The notes beneath the pieces are model-generated. The model ran no database searches. It was not told where the DNA came from and saw only the letters and a list, made by a program, of their open reading frames with translations. Of a DNA stretch of 64,000 bases, positions 29,459 through 39,210 are shown one piece after another. A program made the position numbers and the translations under genes. Source of the DNA: Massilia sp. Bi118 (GTDB taxonomy: Bacteria > Pseudomonadota > Gammaproteobacteria > Burkholderiales > Burkholderiaceae_D); assembly GCF_918697865.1 (NCBI RefSeq), contig NZ_CAKKMV010000002.1, positions 1 to 64,000 of the forward strand, given 5' to 3'. Each line of letters begins with the position of its first letter. Positions within the stretch are counted from its first letter, which is position 1.

Positions 29459-30040
29459 ATGCCATACAGCAGCGAGCACAAGGCCCAGACCCGCGAACGC
29501 ATCGTGCACGCGGCGCGCCGGCTGTTCAACCGCCACGGCTTCGAGCAGGTGTCGATCGACCGCGTGATGCTGGATGCCGGCCTGACGCGCGGCGGCTTCT
29601 ACCATCACTTCAAGAGCAAGGACGAGCTGTACGCGGCGGCCGTCGCCAGCTTCACCAGCTGTAATCCCTTCAAGCCCGATTTCAAGGACGCGCCGCCACC
29701 CGAACCGGCGCAGCTGGCGCGCATGCTGCTCGACGTCTACCTGTGCGACGAGGTGTTCGACAACGTCGAGCACCACTGCCCGCTGTACGCGCTGCCGGGC
29801 GACGTGGCGCGCGCCGGCCTGTCGCCGCAGAAGGCATACACGCAGCTGATCCGCAACCTGACCGCGGTGTACGCGGCGGCGCTGGAAGCCAGCCCGGACG
29901 GCGAGCAGCGTGCGCAGGCCATCGTGTCCTTGTGCGTCGGCGGGATGGTGCTGGCGCGGACCACCGACGATGCGGGACTGCGGCGCTCGCTGCGCAGTGC
30001 GGCGCGAGCGCAGGCGCTGGCTTTGTTATCCGGCGCTTGA
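29459..30040 (+). CDS. TetR/AcrR family transcriptional regulator
   Basis: 193 aa. The N-terminal helix-turn-helix domain reads RERIVHAARRLFNRHGFEQ, then SIDRVMLDAGLTRGGFYHHF, which is classic TetR. The C-terminal ligand domain has CPLYALPGDVARAG, as in regulators of the TetR_C_16-like group. The ribosome site GGAG lies eight bases before the ATG, just after the operator palindrome. It probably represses itself and the divergent GST gene; the inducer is unknown. Confidence 0.92.
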   Translation: MPYSSEHKAQTRERIVHAARRLFNRHGFEQVSIDRVMLDAGLTRGGFYHHFKSKDELYAAAVASFTSCNPFKPDFKDAPPPEPAQLARMLLDVYLCDEVFDNVEHHCPLYALPGDVARAGLSPQKAYTQLIRNLTAVYAAALEASPDGEQRAQAIVSLCVGGMVLARTTDDAGLRRSLRSAARAQALALLSGA

Positions 30041-30056
30041 GCGGCCGACGGCCGCC

Positions 30057-31406
30057 TCAAAGAAGTTCGTCAGACACCTTGACCGCTTCACGAGCGAGAC
30101 TGGACAGACGTTGGGCCTGCCGGCCGACATAGGCTGCCAAGCGCGTGACGAACTCGCGTTCACCCTCTTCGTAATCACGCGACCCTGCCAGGTCGGCCGC
30201 CGCGCCGTTCGCCGCGCTGGCGAGGCGCTCCGCTTCGCGGCGCATCAGTTTGCGGTCGATGCCGCAGCCTTGCGCAAAGGAGGCGAGTTCGAAGGGCGTC
30301 ACTTCGTCGAAGGTGAATGCATCGCCGAATGCCATCGCCAGATCGGTATCGAAGTGTGCGTACTGGACCACGCTCACCAGGTCATACCAGGGGGTGGGAT
30401 CGAGATAGCCGCCAGGCCGAACGAAAAACGAGAAATTCTTGCCATGGGCATCGCTGTTCCCGATCAGGAACTGGAATAGCGCCCAGCGCAGCATCGCCAG
30501 TTTTGCCGTGGCTTTGTTGGCGGTCAGTTCGCCGAGACCGAACAGGCGTTGGAAGCTCATGCCTTCGCGGATGTCGCGTACGGCAGCTTCCTTTCCCAGA
30601 TTCCGCTCGTACTTGAAGCTGACGGGCAGGTCGCAGGTCTGACAGGCATCGACGATGTGCAGCCGGTCGACCCGGATCCCGTCCGCCTGTTCCTGCACGA
30701 TGCGGTCGAAACGGCGCACGAGGAGCACGGGGCGGGGCGCGCGCAGCAAAAGCACGTCCGCCACCGGCAAGCCGATGCGGCGCGCGAGCGTCATGCAGAA
30801 GTGCTCGTTGACCGCGAGGTGAGGCAGCCTTGCCTGGCCCAGGTCCGGCTTGAGGATATGGGTCGATGCCAGGTGCGGACCTTCGACCAGGAACATGCGG
30901 CCGCCTTGTGCTGGTGGCCCGTCGATGTAGACCAGCAGCTTGTCCTGCACGCCCGCAACCGACATGCGCACCTTGCCGTCCCAGACAGTGAAGGGCAATT
31001 CGCGGTCGGCGATGCGTGCATTCAGCTCGTCGAGCGGCACTTCCCGCATGCTGGTGTCAGGGGCGGCCATTGCATTGTCCGCGTCGCGGAATCGCAGGAC
31101 GCCGGCGGTTTCGACACCCAGGGCGCGGATCAGGCCGAATACATTGGATTTGGCCAGGCCATTCGACGCGACGGCGACGTCGAGTGCATGGCCTTCCGGC
31201 AGCAGGTGTTCGATGAAGCGCTTGATCGAACGCGAGTCGAATCCCCTTTCAGGCGGGGTCAGCGGCAGGGCGGGGGACAGCGGATAGGCATTCGGGCCAT
31301 CCCGCCAGTCCTGGGCGTAATCCAGGGTCCAGGCATCGGCCCGCGGATCGTGCCCGAGTTGGGCCATGAGCGGCTCGCCGGCGAAAACGTCGAGCCTGAA
31401 GTTCAA
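30057..31406 (-). CDS. hipA: HipA family serine/threonine kinase toxin
   Basis: 449 aa. The E. coli homologue phosphorylates glutamyl-tRNA synthetase and causes persistence. Ser149 in MSVAGVQDKLLV aligns with the autophosphorylated P-loop serine (Ser150). The catalytic Asp319 lies in GNSDAHGKNFSF and the metal-binding aspartate in PWYDLVSV. The start is TTG, six bases after GGGAG, overlapping the hipB stop (TTGA); the next ATG at 31367 would cut the conserved N-terminus. hipB is upstream in the same transcript. No inactivating change is visible. Confidence 0.92.
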   Translation of the reverse strand: MNFRLDVFAGEPLMAQLGHDPRADAWTLDYAQDWRDGPNAYPLSPALPLTPPERGFDSRSIKRFIEHLLPEGHALDVAVASNGLAKSNVFGLIRALGVETAGVLRFRDADNAMAAPDTSMREVPLDELNARIADRELPFTVWDGKVRMSVAGVQDKLLVYIDGPPAQGGRMFLVEGPHLASTHILKPDLGQARLPHLAVNEHFCMTLARRIGLPVADVLLLRAPRPVLLVRRFDRIVQEQADGIRVDRLHIVDACQTCDLPVSFKYERNLGKEAAVRDIREGMSFQRLFGLGELTANKATAKLAMLRWALFQFLIGNSDAHGKNFSFFVRPGGYLDPTPWYDLVSVVQYAHFDTDLAMAFGDAFTFDEVTPFELASFAQGCGIDRKLMRREAERLASAANGAAADLAGSRDYEEGEREFVTRLAAYVGRQAQRLSSLAREAVKVSDELL

Positions 31407-31687
31407 GTCCGGCTCCCGGTGTCGCTTGCGGCAGCCGGTTCAGCGAGGCGGGTCCAGGGATGCTCCTTGGGTACCACCATCAATGCCAGGCCAAGACCGT
31501 CAAGAATCGCCAGCGCCTTGTCCAGCCGTACGCTGCCCTGGCCGTTCTCCAGCCGCGACATCAGGTCGACGGACACACCCAGCAGGCTTGCGGCGTCATC
31601 GATGCGCAATTGTTGTGCACGGCGGCGCTGGCGCACCAACGGTCCCAGACTGCCGGCGTGCGTGAGAAGAATGGGCGTGGTGTCCAT
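31403..31687 (-). CDS. hipB: HipB-like XRE family antitoxin
   Basis: 94 aa. An XRE helix-turn-helix (LVRQRRRAQQLRIDDAASLL, then GVSVDLMSRLENGQGSVRLD) occupies residues 15-70. The tail TRLAEPAAASDTGSRT is probably flexible. It should bind HipA and repress the operon through the three 17-bp boxes upstream. It overlaps hipA by four bases, so the pair is translationally coupled. Confidence 0.9.
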   Translation of the reverse strand: MDTTPILLTHAGSLGPLVRQRRRAQQLRIDDAASLLGVSVDLMSRLENGQGSVRLDKALAILDGLGLALMVVPKEHPWTRLAEPAAASDTGSRT

Positions 31688-31698
31688 GCGTTGTCCTA

Positions 31699-31715
31699 TT
31701 TCGGAATTTCAGAAA
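31699..31715. promoter_or_regulatory. hipBA operator box 1
   Basis: TTTCGGAATTTCAGAAA is a perfect match to the dyad TTTCnGAAnTTCnGAAA. It abuts the -10 element of the hipB promoter and would cover the transcription start. Confidence 0.8.
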
Positions 31716-31742
31716 ATATAGCAAATTCAGATGACTCGTCAA
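31715..31742 (-). promoter_or_regulatory. hipBA promoter
   Basis: On the minus strand TTGACG (31742-31737) and TATATT (31720-31715) are separated by 16 bases, a strong sigma-70-type promoter. It is flanked by operator box 1 on the downstream side and box 2 on the upstream side. Confidence 0.8.
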
Positions 31743-31747
31743 CATAA

Positions 31748-31764
31748 TTTCTTAAACTCCGAAA
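31748..31764. promoter_or_regulatory. hipBA operator box 2
   Basis: TTTCTTAAACTCCGAAA matches TTTCnGAAnTTCnGAAA with two changes. It starts exactly 49 bases from box 1 and ends up just upstream of the -35 element. Confidence 0.7.
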
Positions 31765-31796
31765 CTATATGCCAAAAGTGGACGAAGCAAGCTGAA

Positions 31797-31813
31797 TTTC
31801 TGAAAATCCGAAA
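31797..31813. promoter_or_regulatory. hipBA operator box 3
   Basis: TTTCTGAAAATCCGAAA matches TTTCnGAAnTTCnGAAA with one change. It starts exactly 49 bases from box 2 and reaches to within 18 bases of the end of the next gene. Confidence 0.7.
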
Positions 31814-31831
31814 CAGAACCGCTGGAATCTT

Positions 31832-32551
31832 CTATTCCTCGAGCTTGAGCACCATGAAGGAGATGTTCTTCATCGCCGCCCCAGGCCGCCACGGCGGATT
31901 GATGACCGAGATGTCGTGGATGCCCATGCGGCCGAAATCTTCGAGCGAGTAGGTCCAGCCCATCGTCTTTGGATCGTCGCGGTAGAGTTTCTGGTAGCGC
32001 TCTTCCTGGCCCAGCGTGACGTAGTCGCCGCGCACGCCCAGTGTTTTGAAATAAGCCTGCTCCTTGACCGCATCGCCCCTGATCGATGCGTTGATTTCGT
32101 CGAGCAGCGCCTGGCGTTTTTTCGGCGGCATCGCGGCGAACATCTTTTTCGTGGCGTCGTCGTAGTTGAAGCTGGTGCTGCTCAAACCGCCGTGCAGGCC
32201 GATCACGGCGAAGTTGCTGACCACCTTGTGCACGCCGGCCGGGAACACGTAGTTGGCGCAGGAAGACAGGCAGTATTCCAGCACCTTGACGTCCAGCTTG
32301 TGGTCACGGACCCACTGGCCTAGCGCCAGACCCACGGTGGTCGACCCGCCCTCGCTGCGGATCGCCAGCTTGTCCGGCTTGTCCTGCAGGCTGTCGTAGA
32401 GGGCGAACAGTTTGGCATTCGCTTGTTCGTCGAGCGGGCCGACGTAATGCAGCTCGCCATGATCGTGAAAGACCTGGGTGGTGTCGGCGGCGCAGGCAAG
32501 GGAAGCGGTGAACAGGAGCGGCAGGAAAGCGGGAAGGGCAAGTTGGCGCAT
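31832..32551 (-). CDS. Periplasmic ClpP/crotonase-like protein
   Basis: 239 aa from the ATG at 32551, which follows a GGA site; a second ATG at 32563 is possible. A Sec signal peptide (MRQLALPAFLPLLFTASLACAA) is followed by a domain resembling periplasmic ClpP-like proteins: RSEGGSTTVGLALGQWVRDH, then VLEYCLSSCANYVFPAG and VIGLHGG. The SSC segment sits where such proteins have a possible nucleophile serine. Function is unknown. It reads toward hipB but is separated from it by the operator region. Confidence 0.78.
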   Translation of the reverse strand: MRQLALPAFLPLLFTASLACAADTTQVFHDHGELHYVGPLDEQANAKLFALYDSLQDKPDKLAIRSEGGSTTVGLALGQWVRDHKLDVKVLEYCLSSCANYVFPAGVHKVVSNFAVIGLHGGLSSTSFNYDDATKKMFAAMPPKKRQALLDEINASIRGDAVKEQAYFKTLGVRGDYVTLGQEERYQKLYRDDPKTMGWTYSLEDFGRMGIHDISVINPPWRPGAAMKNISFMVLKLEE

Positions 32552-32635
32552 CGGTGAGTCCATCGGCAAGTGGAACTCGATTATAGGCAGCCGCGGTCTG
32601 GCCGTGGCTCACCAAATGTCACGCAGCGGGCATAA

Positions 32636-32668
32636 AAAAAACCGGAGATTTCACATCCCCGGTTTTTT
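32636..32668. terminator. Bidirectional terminator downstream of gatB
   Basis: A 14-bp stem with one mismatch (AAAAAACCGGAGAT pairing with ATCCCCGGTTTTTT) closes a five-base loop TTCAC. It has a T run on both strands and lies 25 bases after the gatB stop, between gatB and the periplasmic protein gene. Confidence 0.88.
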
Positions 32669-32693
32669 GACAACTGGCAAAAAAGCCGAAAAA

Positions 32694-34154
32694 TCAGCCC
32701 GCCAGCTTCTGCTTCAGCAGCTCCGTCACCTGGGCCGGATTGGCCTTGCCCTTGGACGCCTTCATGCACTGGCCGATCAGCGCGTTGATCGCCGCTTCCT
32801 TGCCGGCGCGGTACTGCTCGACCGATTTCGCATTGTTGGCCAGGACTTCGTCGACGATGGCTTCGATCGCGCCGGTGTCCGAGATCTGCTTCAGGCCTTC
32901 GCGATCGATGATGGCGTCGGCCAGGTTCTCGTCTTCCGAACCCGCTTCCCACATCAGGCTGAACACCTTCTTGGCGGCGTTGTTCGAGATCGTGCCATCA
33001 AGGATGCGCTTCAGCAGCACAGCCAGTTGCGATGCCTCGACCGGCGAGTCGATGATGTCGAGGTCGGCGCGGTTCAGGGCCGAGGAGACGTCGCCCATCA
33101 TCCAGTTGGCGGCGGCCTTGGCGTTTTCCTTGCCGGCCTTGGCGACCACGGCTTCGTAGTAGTTGGCCATGCCCTGCGAGCCGGTCAGGATCAGCGCATC
33201 GTATTCCGGCAGGCCGTAGTCCTTGATGAAGCGCTCGCGCATGGCGGCCGGCAGTTCCGGCATGTCGGCCTTGATGCGCTCGATCCAGTCCTGCGAGATC
33301 GCCAGCGGCGGCAGGTCCGGGTCCGGGAAGTAGCGGTAGTCCTGCGCGTCTTCCTTGGTGCGCATGGAGCGGGTTTCCTTCTTGTCCGGGTCCCACAGGC
33401 GGGTGGCCTGGATCACTTTGCCGCCGTCTTCGATCAGCTCGATCTGGCGCCGCACTTCATAGTGGATCGCCTCTTCCATGAAGCGGAAGGAGTTCAGGTT
33501 CTTGATCTCGCAGCGGGTGCCGAATTCCTTCTGGCCGACCGGGCGCACCGAGACGTTGACGTCGCAGCGGAAGGAGCCTTCCTGCATGTTGCCGTCGCAG
33601 ACGCCCAGCCACATCACCAGCGAGTGCAGGGCTTTCGCATACGCCACCGCCTCGTTCGCGCTGCGCATTTCCGGCTCGGAGACGATCTCCAGCAGCGGCG
33701 TGCCGGCGCGGTTCAGGTCGATGCCGCTCATGCCGGCATAGTCCTCGTGCAGCGACTTGCCGGCGTCTTCTTCGAGGTGGGCGCGGGTCAGGTTGATGGT
33801 GCTGGTGACCATCTTGCCGTCCTTCTCGTAAGGGAAGGTGAGCGTGCCGCCCTGGACCACAGGATCCTCGAACTGGCTGATCTGGTAGCCCTTCGGCAGG
33901 TCGGGGTAGAAGTAGTTCTTGCGCGCGAAGACCGAGCGCGGCGCGATCTTCGCGCCCACGGCCAGGCCGAAGCGGATCGCACGTTCGACGGCGCCGCGGT
34001 TCAGCACCGGCAGCACGCCCGGGAGCGCCAGGTCGACCGGGCTGGCCTGGGTGTTCGGCTCGGCGCCGAAGCGGATCGAGCTGCCGCTGAAGATTTTCGA
34101 ATTGGTCGTGAGCTGGACGTGGTTCTCAAGACCGATGACGACTTCCCATTCCAT
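32694..34154 (-). CDS. gatB: Asp-tRNA(Asn)/Glu-tRNA(Gln) amidotransferase subunit B
   Basis: 486 aa. GatB receives ammonia from GatA and phosphorylates the misacylated tRNA, making Gln-tRNA(Gln) or Asn-tRNA(Asn). The start ATG gives [15 protein letters not shown]; a frame extension of ten residues upstream is rejected. Blocks such as [35 protein letters not shown] and [16 protein letters not shown] are diagnostic, and the C-terminal YqeY-like tail is complete. It is the last gene of gatC-gatA-gatB on this strand. Confidence 0.97.
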   Translation of the reverse strand: MEWEVVIGLENHVQLTTNSKIFSGSSIRFGAEPNTQASPVDLALPGVLPVLNRGAVERAIRFGLAVGAKIAPRSVFARKNYFYPDLPKGYQISQFEDPVVQGGTLTFPYEKDGKMVTSTINLTRAHLEEDAGKSLHEDYAGMSGIDLNRAGTPLLEIVSEPEMRSANEAVAYAKALHSLVMWLGVCDGNMQEGSFRCDVNVSVRPVGQKEFGTRCEIKNLNSFRFMEEAIHYEVRRQIELIEDGGKVIQATRLWDPDKKETRSMRTKEDAQDYRYFPDPDLPPLAISQDWIERIKADMPELPAAMRERFIKDYGLPEYDALILTGSQGMANYYEAVVAKAGKENAKAAANWMMGDVSSALNRADLDIIDSPVEASQLAVLLKRILDGTISNNAAKKVFSLMWEAGSEDENLADAIIDREGLKQISDTGAIEAIVDEVLANNAKSVEQYRAGKEAAINALIGQCMKASKGKANPAQVTELLKQKLAG

Positions 34155-34198
34155 GATGTTCTCTCTATTTTTCGTTACGCACACACCGGGGCCAGACC

Positions 34199-34240
34199 GG
34201 GGTCAGAGCCCTTTTAAAAGCAACACCGGGCTCTGACCCC
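34199..34240. repeat. Perfect 13-bp palindromic repeat between gatA and gatB
   Basis: GGGGTCAGAGCCC (34199-34211) and its exact complement GGGCTCTGACCCC (34228-34240) flank a 16-base spacer. The last base is also the first base of the gatA stop codon. The form is that of a short interspersed palindromic unit. No second copy is present in the window. Confidence 0.75.
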
Positions 34241-35715
34241 TAAACGCCTTCGGGTGCCTTGTTGTGCCAATCGGTCGCCTGCTGGTACTGGTGCGCGATG
34301 TTCAGCAGCTTGGCTTCGCTGAAGTAGTTACCGATGATCTGCAGGCCGACCGGGCGCTTGGCGTTCTTTTCGCCCTGGCCGAAGCCGACCGGGATAGCCA
34401 TGCCGGGCAGGCCCGCCAGGCTGGTCGACAGCGTGAAGATGTCGGCCAGGTAGTTGGCGACCGGGTCGCTTGACTTCGCGCCCAGGTCCCAGGCCACGGT
34501 CGGGGCCACCGGGCCCATGATGACGTCGCACTGGTCCTTGAAGGCGGCCTGGAAGTCGTCGGCAATCAAACGGCGGATCTTCTGCGCCTGCACGTAGTAG
34601 GCGTCGTAGTAGCCGTGGCACAGCACATAGGTGCCGACCATGATGCGGCGCTGGACTTCCTTGCCGAAGCCTTCCGCGCGCGTTTTCTTGTACATGTCCT
34701 GCAAGTCTTTGTACTCCGGCGTGCGGTAGCCGTAGCGGACGCCGTCGAAGCGCGACAGGTTGGACGAGGCCTCGGCCGGTGCGATGATGTAGTAGACCGG
34801 GATCGACAGCGCCGTTTTCGGCAGCGAGATCTCGACCAGGGTCGCGCCCAGCTTCACGAACTGGTCCAGCGCGGCGCGCACGCTGCTCTCGACGTCCGCG
34901 GCCAGGCCTTCGCCGAAGTACTCTTTCGGCACGCCGATGCGCAGGCCGTTCAGAGGCTTGCTCAGGTCGCGCGTGAAGTCTTCGCGCGCGTTGCCCTGCT
35001 CGGGCGTGAGGCTGGTCGAGTCGCGTTCGTCGAAGCCCACCATCTCGTTCAGCAGCAGGGCGCAATCCTCGGCGGTGCGCGCCATCGGGCCGCCCTGGTC
35101 GAGCGAGGAGGCGAAGGCGATCATGCCGAAGCGCGACACGCGGCCGTAGGTCGGCTTGATGCCGGTGATGCCGCAGAAGGCGGCAGGCTGGCGGATCGAG
35201 CCGCCGGTATCGGTGCCGGTCGCGGCCGGCGCCAGGCGCGCGGCGATCGCGGCGGCCGAACCGCCCGAGGAGCCGCCCGGCACGGCCAGCGTATCCCAGG
35301 GATTCTTCACCGCGCCGAAGGCCGAGTTCTCGTTGGCCGAGCCCATCGCGAACTCGTCGCAATTCAGCTTGCCCAGCGTGACCATGCCGGCGTCGCCGAA
35401 CTTCGTGACCACGGTCGCGTCGAACGGGCTGACGTAGTTGCCCAGCATTTTCGAGGCGGCGGTCGAGCGCCAGCCCCTGGTGACGAAGATGTCCTTGTGC
35501 GCGATCGGAATGCCGGTCAGCGCGCCGGCCGAACCTTCGGCGAAGCGCGCGTCGGCCGCCTTGGCCTGGGCCAGCGACAGCTCGGCATCGACGTGCAGGA
35601 AGGCGTTGTGCTGGCTGGCGGCGATGCGGTCGAGGTAGTGCTGCGTCAGCTCGGTCGACGAAATCTGTTTCGAATGCAGGAGCGTCGAGAGCTCCTTGAT
35701 GGTCTTGTTATGCAT
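34240..35715 (-). CDS. gatA: Asp-tRNA(Asn)/Glu-tRNA(Gln) amidotransferase subunit A
   Basis: 491 aa amidase-signature enzyme that releases ammonia from glutamine. The Lys-cisSer-Ser triad is present: Lys in IPIAHKDIF, the cis-serine and the nucleophile serine in [19 protein letters not shown] and [12 protein letters not shown]. The length is standard. It follows gatC by 22 bases and is separated from gatB by a palindromic repeat. A complete GatCAB suggests that Gln-tRNA or Asn-tRNA is made indirectly in this organism. Confidence 0.97.
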   Translation of the reverse strand: MHNKTIKELSTLLHSKQISSTELTQHYLDRIAASQHNAFLHVDAELSLAQAKAADARFAEGSAGALTGIPIAHKDIFVTRGWRSTAASKMLGNYVSPFDATVVTKFGDAGMVTLGKLNCDEFAMGSANENSAFGAVKNPWDTLAVPGGSSGGSAAAIAARLAPAATGTDTGGSIRQPAAFCGITGIKPTYGRVSRFGMIAFASSLDQGGPMARTAEDCALLLNEMVGFDERDSTSLTPEQGNAREDFTRDLSKPLNGLRIGVPKEYFGEGLAADVESSVRAALDQFVKLGATLVEISLPKTALSIPVYYIIAPAEASSNLSRFDGVRYGYRTPEYKDLQDMYKKTRAEGFGKEVQRRIMVGTYVLCHGYYDAYYVQAQKIRRLIADDFQAAFKDQCDVIMGPVAPTVAWDLGAKSSDPVANYLADIFTLSTSLAGLPGMAIPVGFGQGEKNAKRPVGLQIIGNYFSEAKLLNIAHQYQQATDWHNKAPEGV

Positions 35716-35737
35716 AATCTGTGGGATCCCGGCTTTG

Positions 35738-36037
35738 TTATTCGATGACTTTCGGCACCAGGTACAAACCGTCCTGGGCCTTCGGGGCCGGCGCCTGGTA
35801 GTCGGCGCGGTGGTCTTCCTCGGACACCACGTCTTCGCGCAGGCGCAGCGGCAGCGCGAGGATGGCGGACAGCGGCTGGGCCAGCGGCTCGACGCCGGTG
35901 GTGTCGACGGCCTGCATCTGCTCGGCCAGGGCGAAAATGCCGTTCAGTTCGTTCAGGGCGATCTCGGCATGGGCCTCATCCATATCGAGCTGGGCCAGGT
36001 TGGCGATCCGTTTTACGTCTGAGAGAGTCAGGGACAT
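35738..36037 (-). CDS. gatC: Asp-tRNA(Asn)/Glu-tRNA(Gln) amidotransferase subunit C
   Basis: 99 aa small subunit that wraps GatA and GatB. The start ATG gives [17 protein letters not shown], the usual N-terminus. The conserved tail [10 protein letters not shown] and YLVPKVIE is present. It is the first gene of the gatCAB operon and is divergent from mreB. Confidence 0.95.
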   Translation of the reverse strand: MSLTLSDVKRIANLAQLDMDEAHAEIALNELNGIFALAEQMQAVDTTGVEPLAQPLSAILALPLRLREDVVSEEDHRADYQAPAPKAQDGLYLVPKVIE

Positions 36038-37413
<1,376 letters not shown>

Positions 37414-37430
37414 GGCGACCGCATTGACGG

Positions 37431-37480
37431 CGCGGACCGGGCGCGTGCATGTTTTGCGCGTGCCCGATCCGCGTTTGATT
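37431..37480 (+). terminator. Terminator-like hairpin between mreB and mreC
   Basis: A 15-bp stem (37431-37445 with 37459-37473) has one mismatch and one G-T pair and is followed by TTTGATTT. It lies 17 bases after the mreB stop and 23 before the mreC ATG. It probably reduces read-through, giving more MreB than MreC and MreD, or protects the mreB transcript end. Confidence 0.7.
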
Positions 37481-37495
37481 TAGTGATTGGAAGTC

Positions 37496-38689
37496 ATGGA
37501 ATACAGTCCTCCGCCGCTCTTCAAGCAAGGCGCTCCCGCCAGGGTCAAGGTGACGGTGTTCGCACTCATCTCGATCGCACTGCTTGTCGTCGACGCGCGG
37601 TTTCATGCGCTCACCGCCGTGCGCCAGGTTGCGGGCACGGTGCTTTATCCTTTCCAGATGCTTGCCCTGATGCCGCGCGACGCGGTCAGCAATATGGGCA
37701 GCTACTTCTCCTCGATCTCCGCGCTGCAGAAGGAAGTCCGTGACCTGAAGAGCCAGCAGGTGGCGATGGCCCAGGCCATGCAGCAGGCCCAGCTCCAGAT
37801 GGCCGAGAACGGCCACCTGCGCAAGCTGATGGACGCGCGCGAACACCTGCCGGTGCGCTCGATGATGAGCGAGATCCTGTACGACGCCCGCGACCCGTCC
37901 ACCCGCCGCGTGGTGCTCGACCGCGGCTCGCAGAACGGCGTCAAGCCCGGCCTGCCGGTGATCGACAATGCCGGCGTGGTCGGCCAGGTCACGCGCGTGT
38001 TCCCGTTCACCTCCGAGGTCACGCTGCTGACCGACAAGGAGCAGGCGATTCCTGTGCAGGTGTTGAGGAACGGCCTGCGCAGCGTCGCCTACGGCCGCGG
38101 CCAGTCCGGCCAGCTGGACCTGCGCTTCGTCGCGCCGAACGCCGACATCCAGGTCGGCGACGTGCTGGTCACCTCCGGCCTGGACGGCATGTACCCGGCC
38201 GGCCTGGCAGTGGCCAAGGTGAGCCAGGTCGAGAGCGTGGCGCAGGGCGCCTTCGGACGCGTGGTGTGCCAGCCGCTGGCCGGCATCGACCGCCACCGCC
38301 AGCTCCTGATCGTGATGTCGGACCAGCCGGCCCAGCCGCGCCCGGCCGCGGAAGCGCCCAAACCCAACGGTAACACCACCTCGCGCCGCAACCTGCCGAA
38401 AATGGCGCCGATCCCGCTGCCGCCGCTGCCAGCGCAGCCGCTGCCGCCGGCCGTGCAGCCTGCGCAGCAGGCCGGCCAGCAGCCGGCTGCCGCTCCCGGC
38501 ACGCAAGGCGCCGCACCGTCGGGCGCTGCTCCCGGCGCGACGGCCGCGCCGGCAACGTCCGCACCGGGCGCCGTCCCTGCCGCGCCGCCAGCTACGCAAA
38601 ACCAGAACCGCGCGCCCGCACCGGCGCCGGCACGCGTCACACCGCCCGCAGCCAAACCGGCCGCGGCCCGTACCGGGGAGGGCGCCTGA
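37496..38689 (+). CDS. mreC: Rod shape-determining protein MreC
   Basis: 397 aa. A bitopic membrane protein that activates the PBP2-RodA elongasome. The start ATG gives MEYSPPPLFKQGAP, the betaproteobacterial N-terminus, behind TTGGAAG. A membrane segment (about residues 20-38) is followed by a coiled coil (LQKEVRDLKSQQVAMAQAMQ) and the two-barrel periplasmic domain (GSQNGVKPGLPVIDNAGVVG). The last 110 residues are a long Pro/Ala/Gln-rich tail with no fold expected, longer than in E. coli. The stop overlaps the mreD start by one base. Confidence 0.95.
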   Translation: MEYSPPPLFKQGAPARVKVTVFALISIALLVVDARFHALTAVRQVAGTVLYPFQMLALMPRDAVSNMGSYFSSISALQKEVRDLKSQQVAMAQAMQQAQLQMAENGHLRKLMDAREHLPVRSMMSEILYDARDPSTRRVVLDRGSQNGVKPGLPVIDNAGVVGQVTRVFPFTSEVTLLTDKEQAIPVQVLRNGLRSVAYGRGQSGQLDLRFVAPNADIQVGDVLVTSGLDGMYPAGLAVAKVSQVESVAQGAFGRVVCQPLAGIDRHRQLLIVMSDQPAQPRPAAEAPKPNGNTTSRRNLPKMAPIPLPPLPAQPLPPAVQPAQQAGQQPAAAPGTQGAAPSGAAPGATAAPATSAPGAVPAAPPATQNQNRAPAPAPARVTPPAAKPAAARTGEGA

Positions 38690-39201
38690 TGCCCCGTCCG
38701 CATTACATCCTGCTGCCGGTCAGCCCGCTGTTCATCGCGTTCAGCCTGATCTGCGCCTTCATGCTCAACCTGATGCCCTGGGGCCGCTGGGTCGGCGCGC
38801 CCGACTTCGTCGCGCTAGTGCTGGTCTTCTGGGGCATCCATCAGCCGCGCAAGGTCGGCATCGGCATCGCCTTTTCGATGGGCCTGCTGATGGACGTGCA
38901 CGACGCCACGCTGCTCGGCGAGAACGCGCTGGCCTACACGCTACTATCCTATCTGGCGATCATGATCCATCGCCGCGTGCTGTGGTTCCCGCTGGTCACC
39001 CAGGCGATCCATGTGTTCCCGCTGCTGCTGATGACGCAGGCGATCCAGGTGATGGTGCGCTTCATCGTCACCGGGCGCTTCCCGGGCTGGCTGCACTTCA
39101 TCGAGAGCCTGATCGCGGTGGCCCTGTGGCCGGTCGTCACCTGGCTGCTGCTGGCGCCGCAACGGCGCGCGGTCGATAAAGATCACACCCGTCCCATCTG
39201 A
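38689..39201 (+). CDS. mreD: Rod shape-determining protein MreD
   Basis: 170 aa integral membrane protein with about five hydrophobic segments. GIAFSMGLLMDVHDATLLGENALAYTLL is the family hallmark. It starts on the last base of the mreC stop (TGATG), so the two are translationally coupled. MreD stabilises the MreC-PBP2 interaction. Confidence 0.93.
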   Translation: MPRPHYILLPVSPLFIAFSLICAFMLNLMPWGRWVGAPDFVALVLVFWGIHQPRKVGIGIAFSMGLLMDVHDATLLGENALAYTLLSYLAIMIHRRVLWFPLVTQAIHVFPLLLMTQAIQVMVRFIVTGRFPGWLHFIESLIAVALWPVVTWLLLAPQRRAVDKDHTRPI

Positions 39202-39210
39202 TTTTTTCGA

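Noticed and set aside
30036..30061. Hairpin TTGAGCGGCC/GGCCGCCTCAA between the TetR and hipA gene ends
   Set aside because: The stem is good but has a bulge and lacks a T run on either strand, so I do not call a terminator.
34125..34154. GatB N-terminal motif GLENH in place of the more common GLETH
   Set aside because: That position also holds V in other GatB proteins, so the change is not evidence of lost function.
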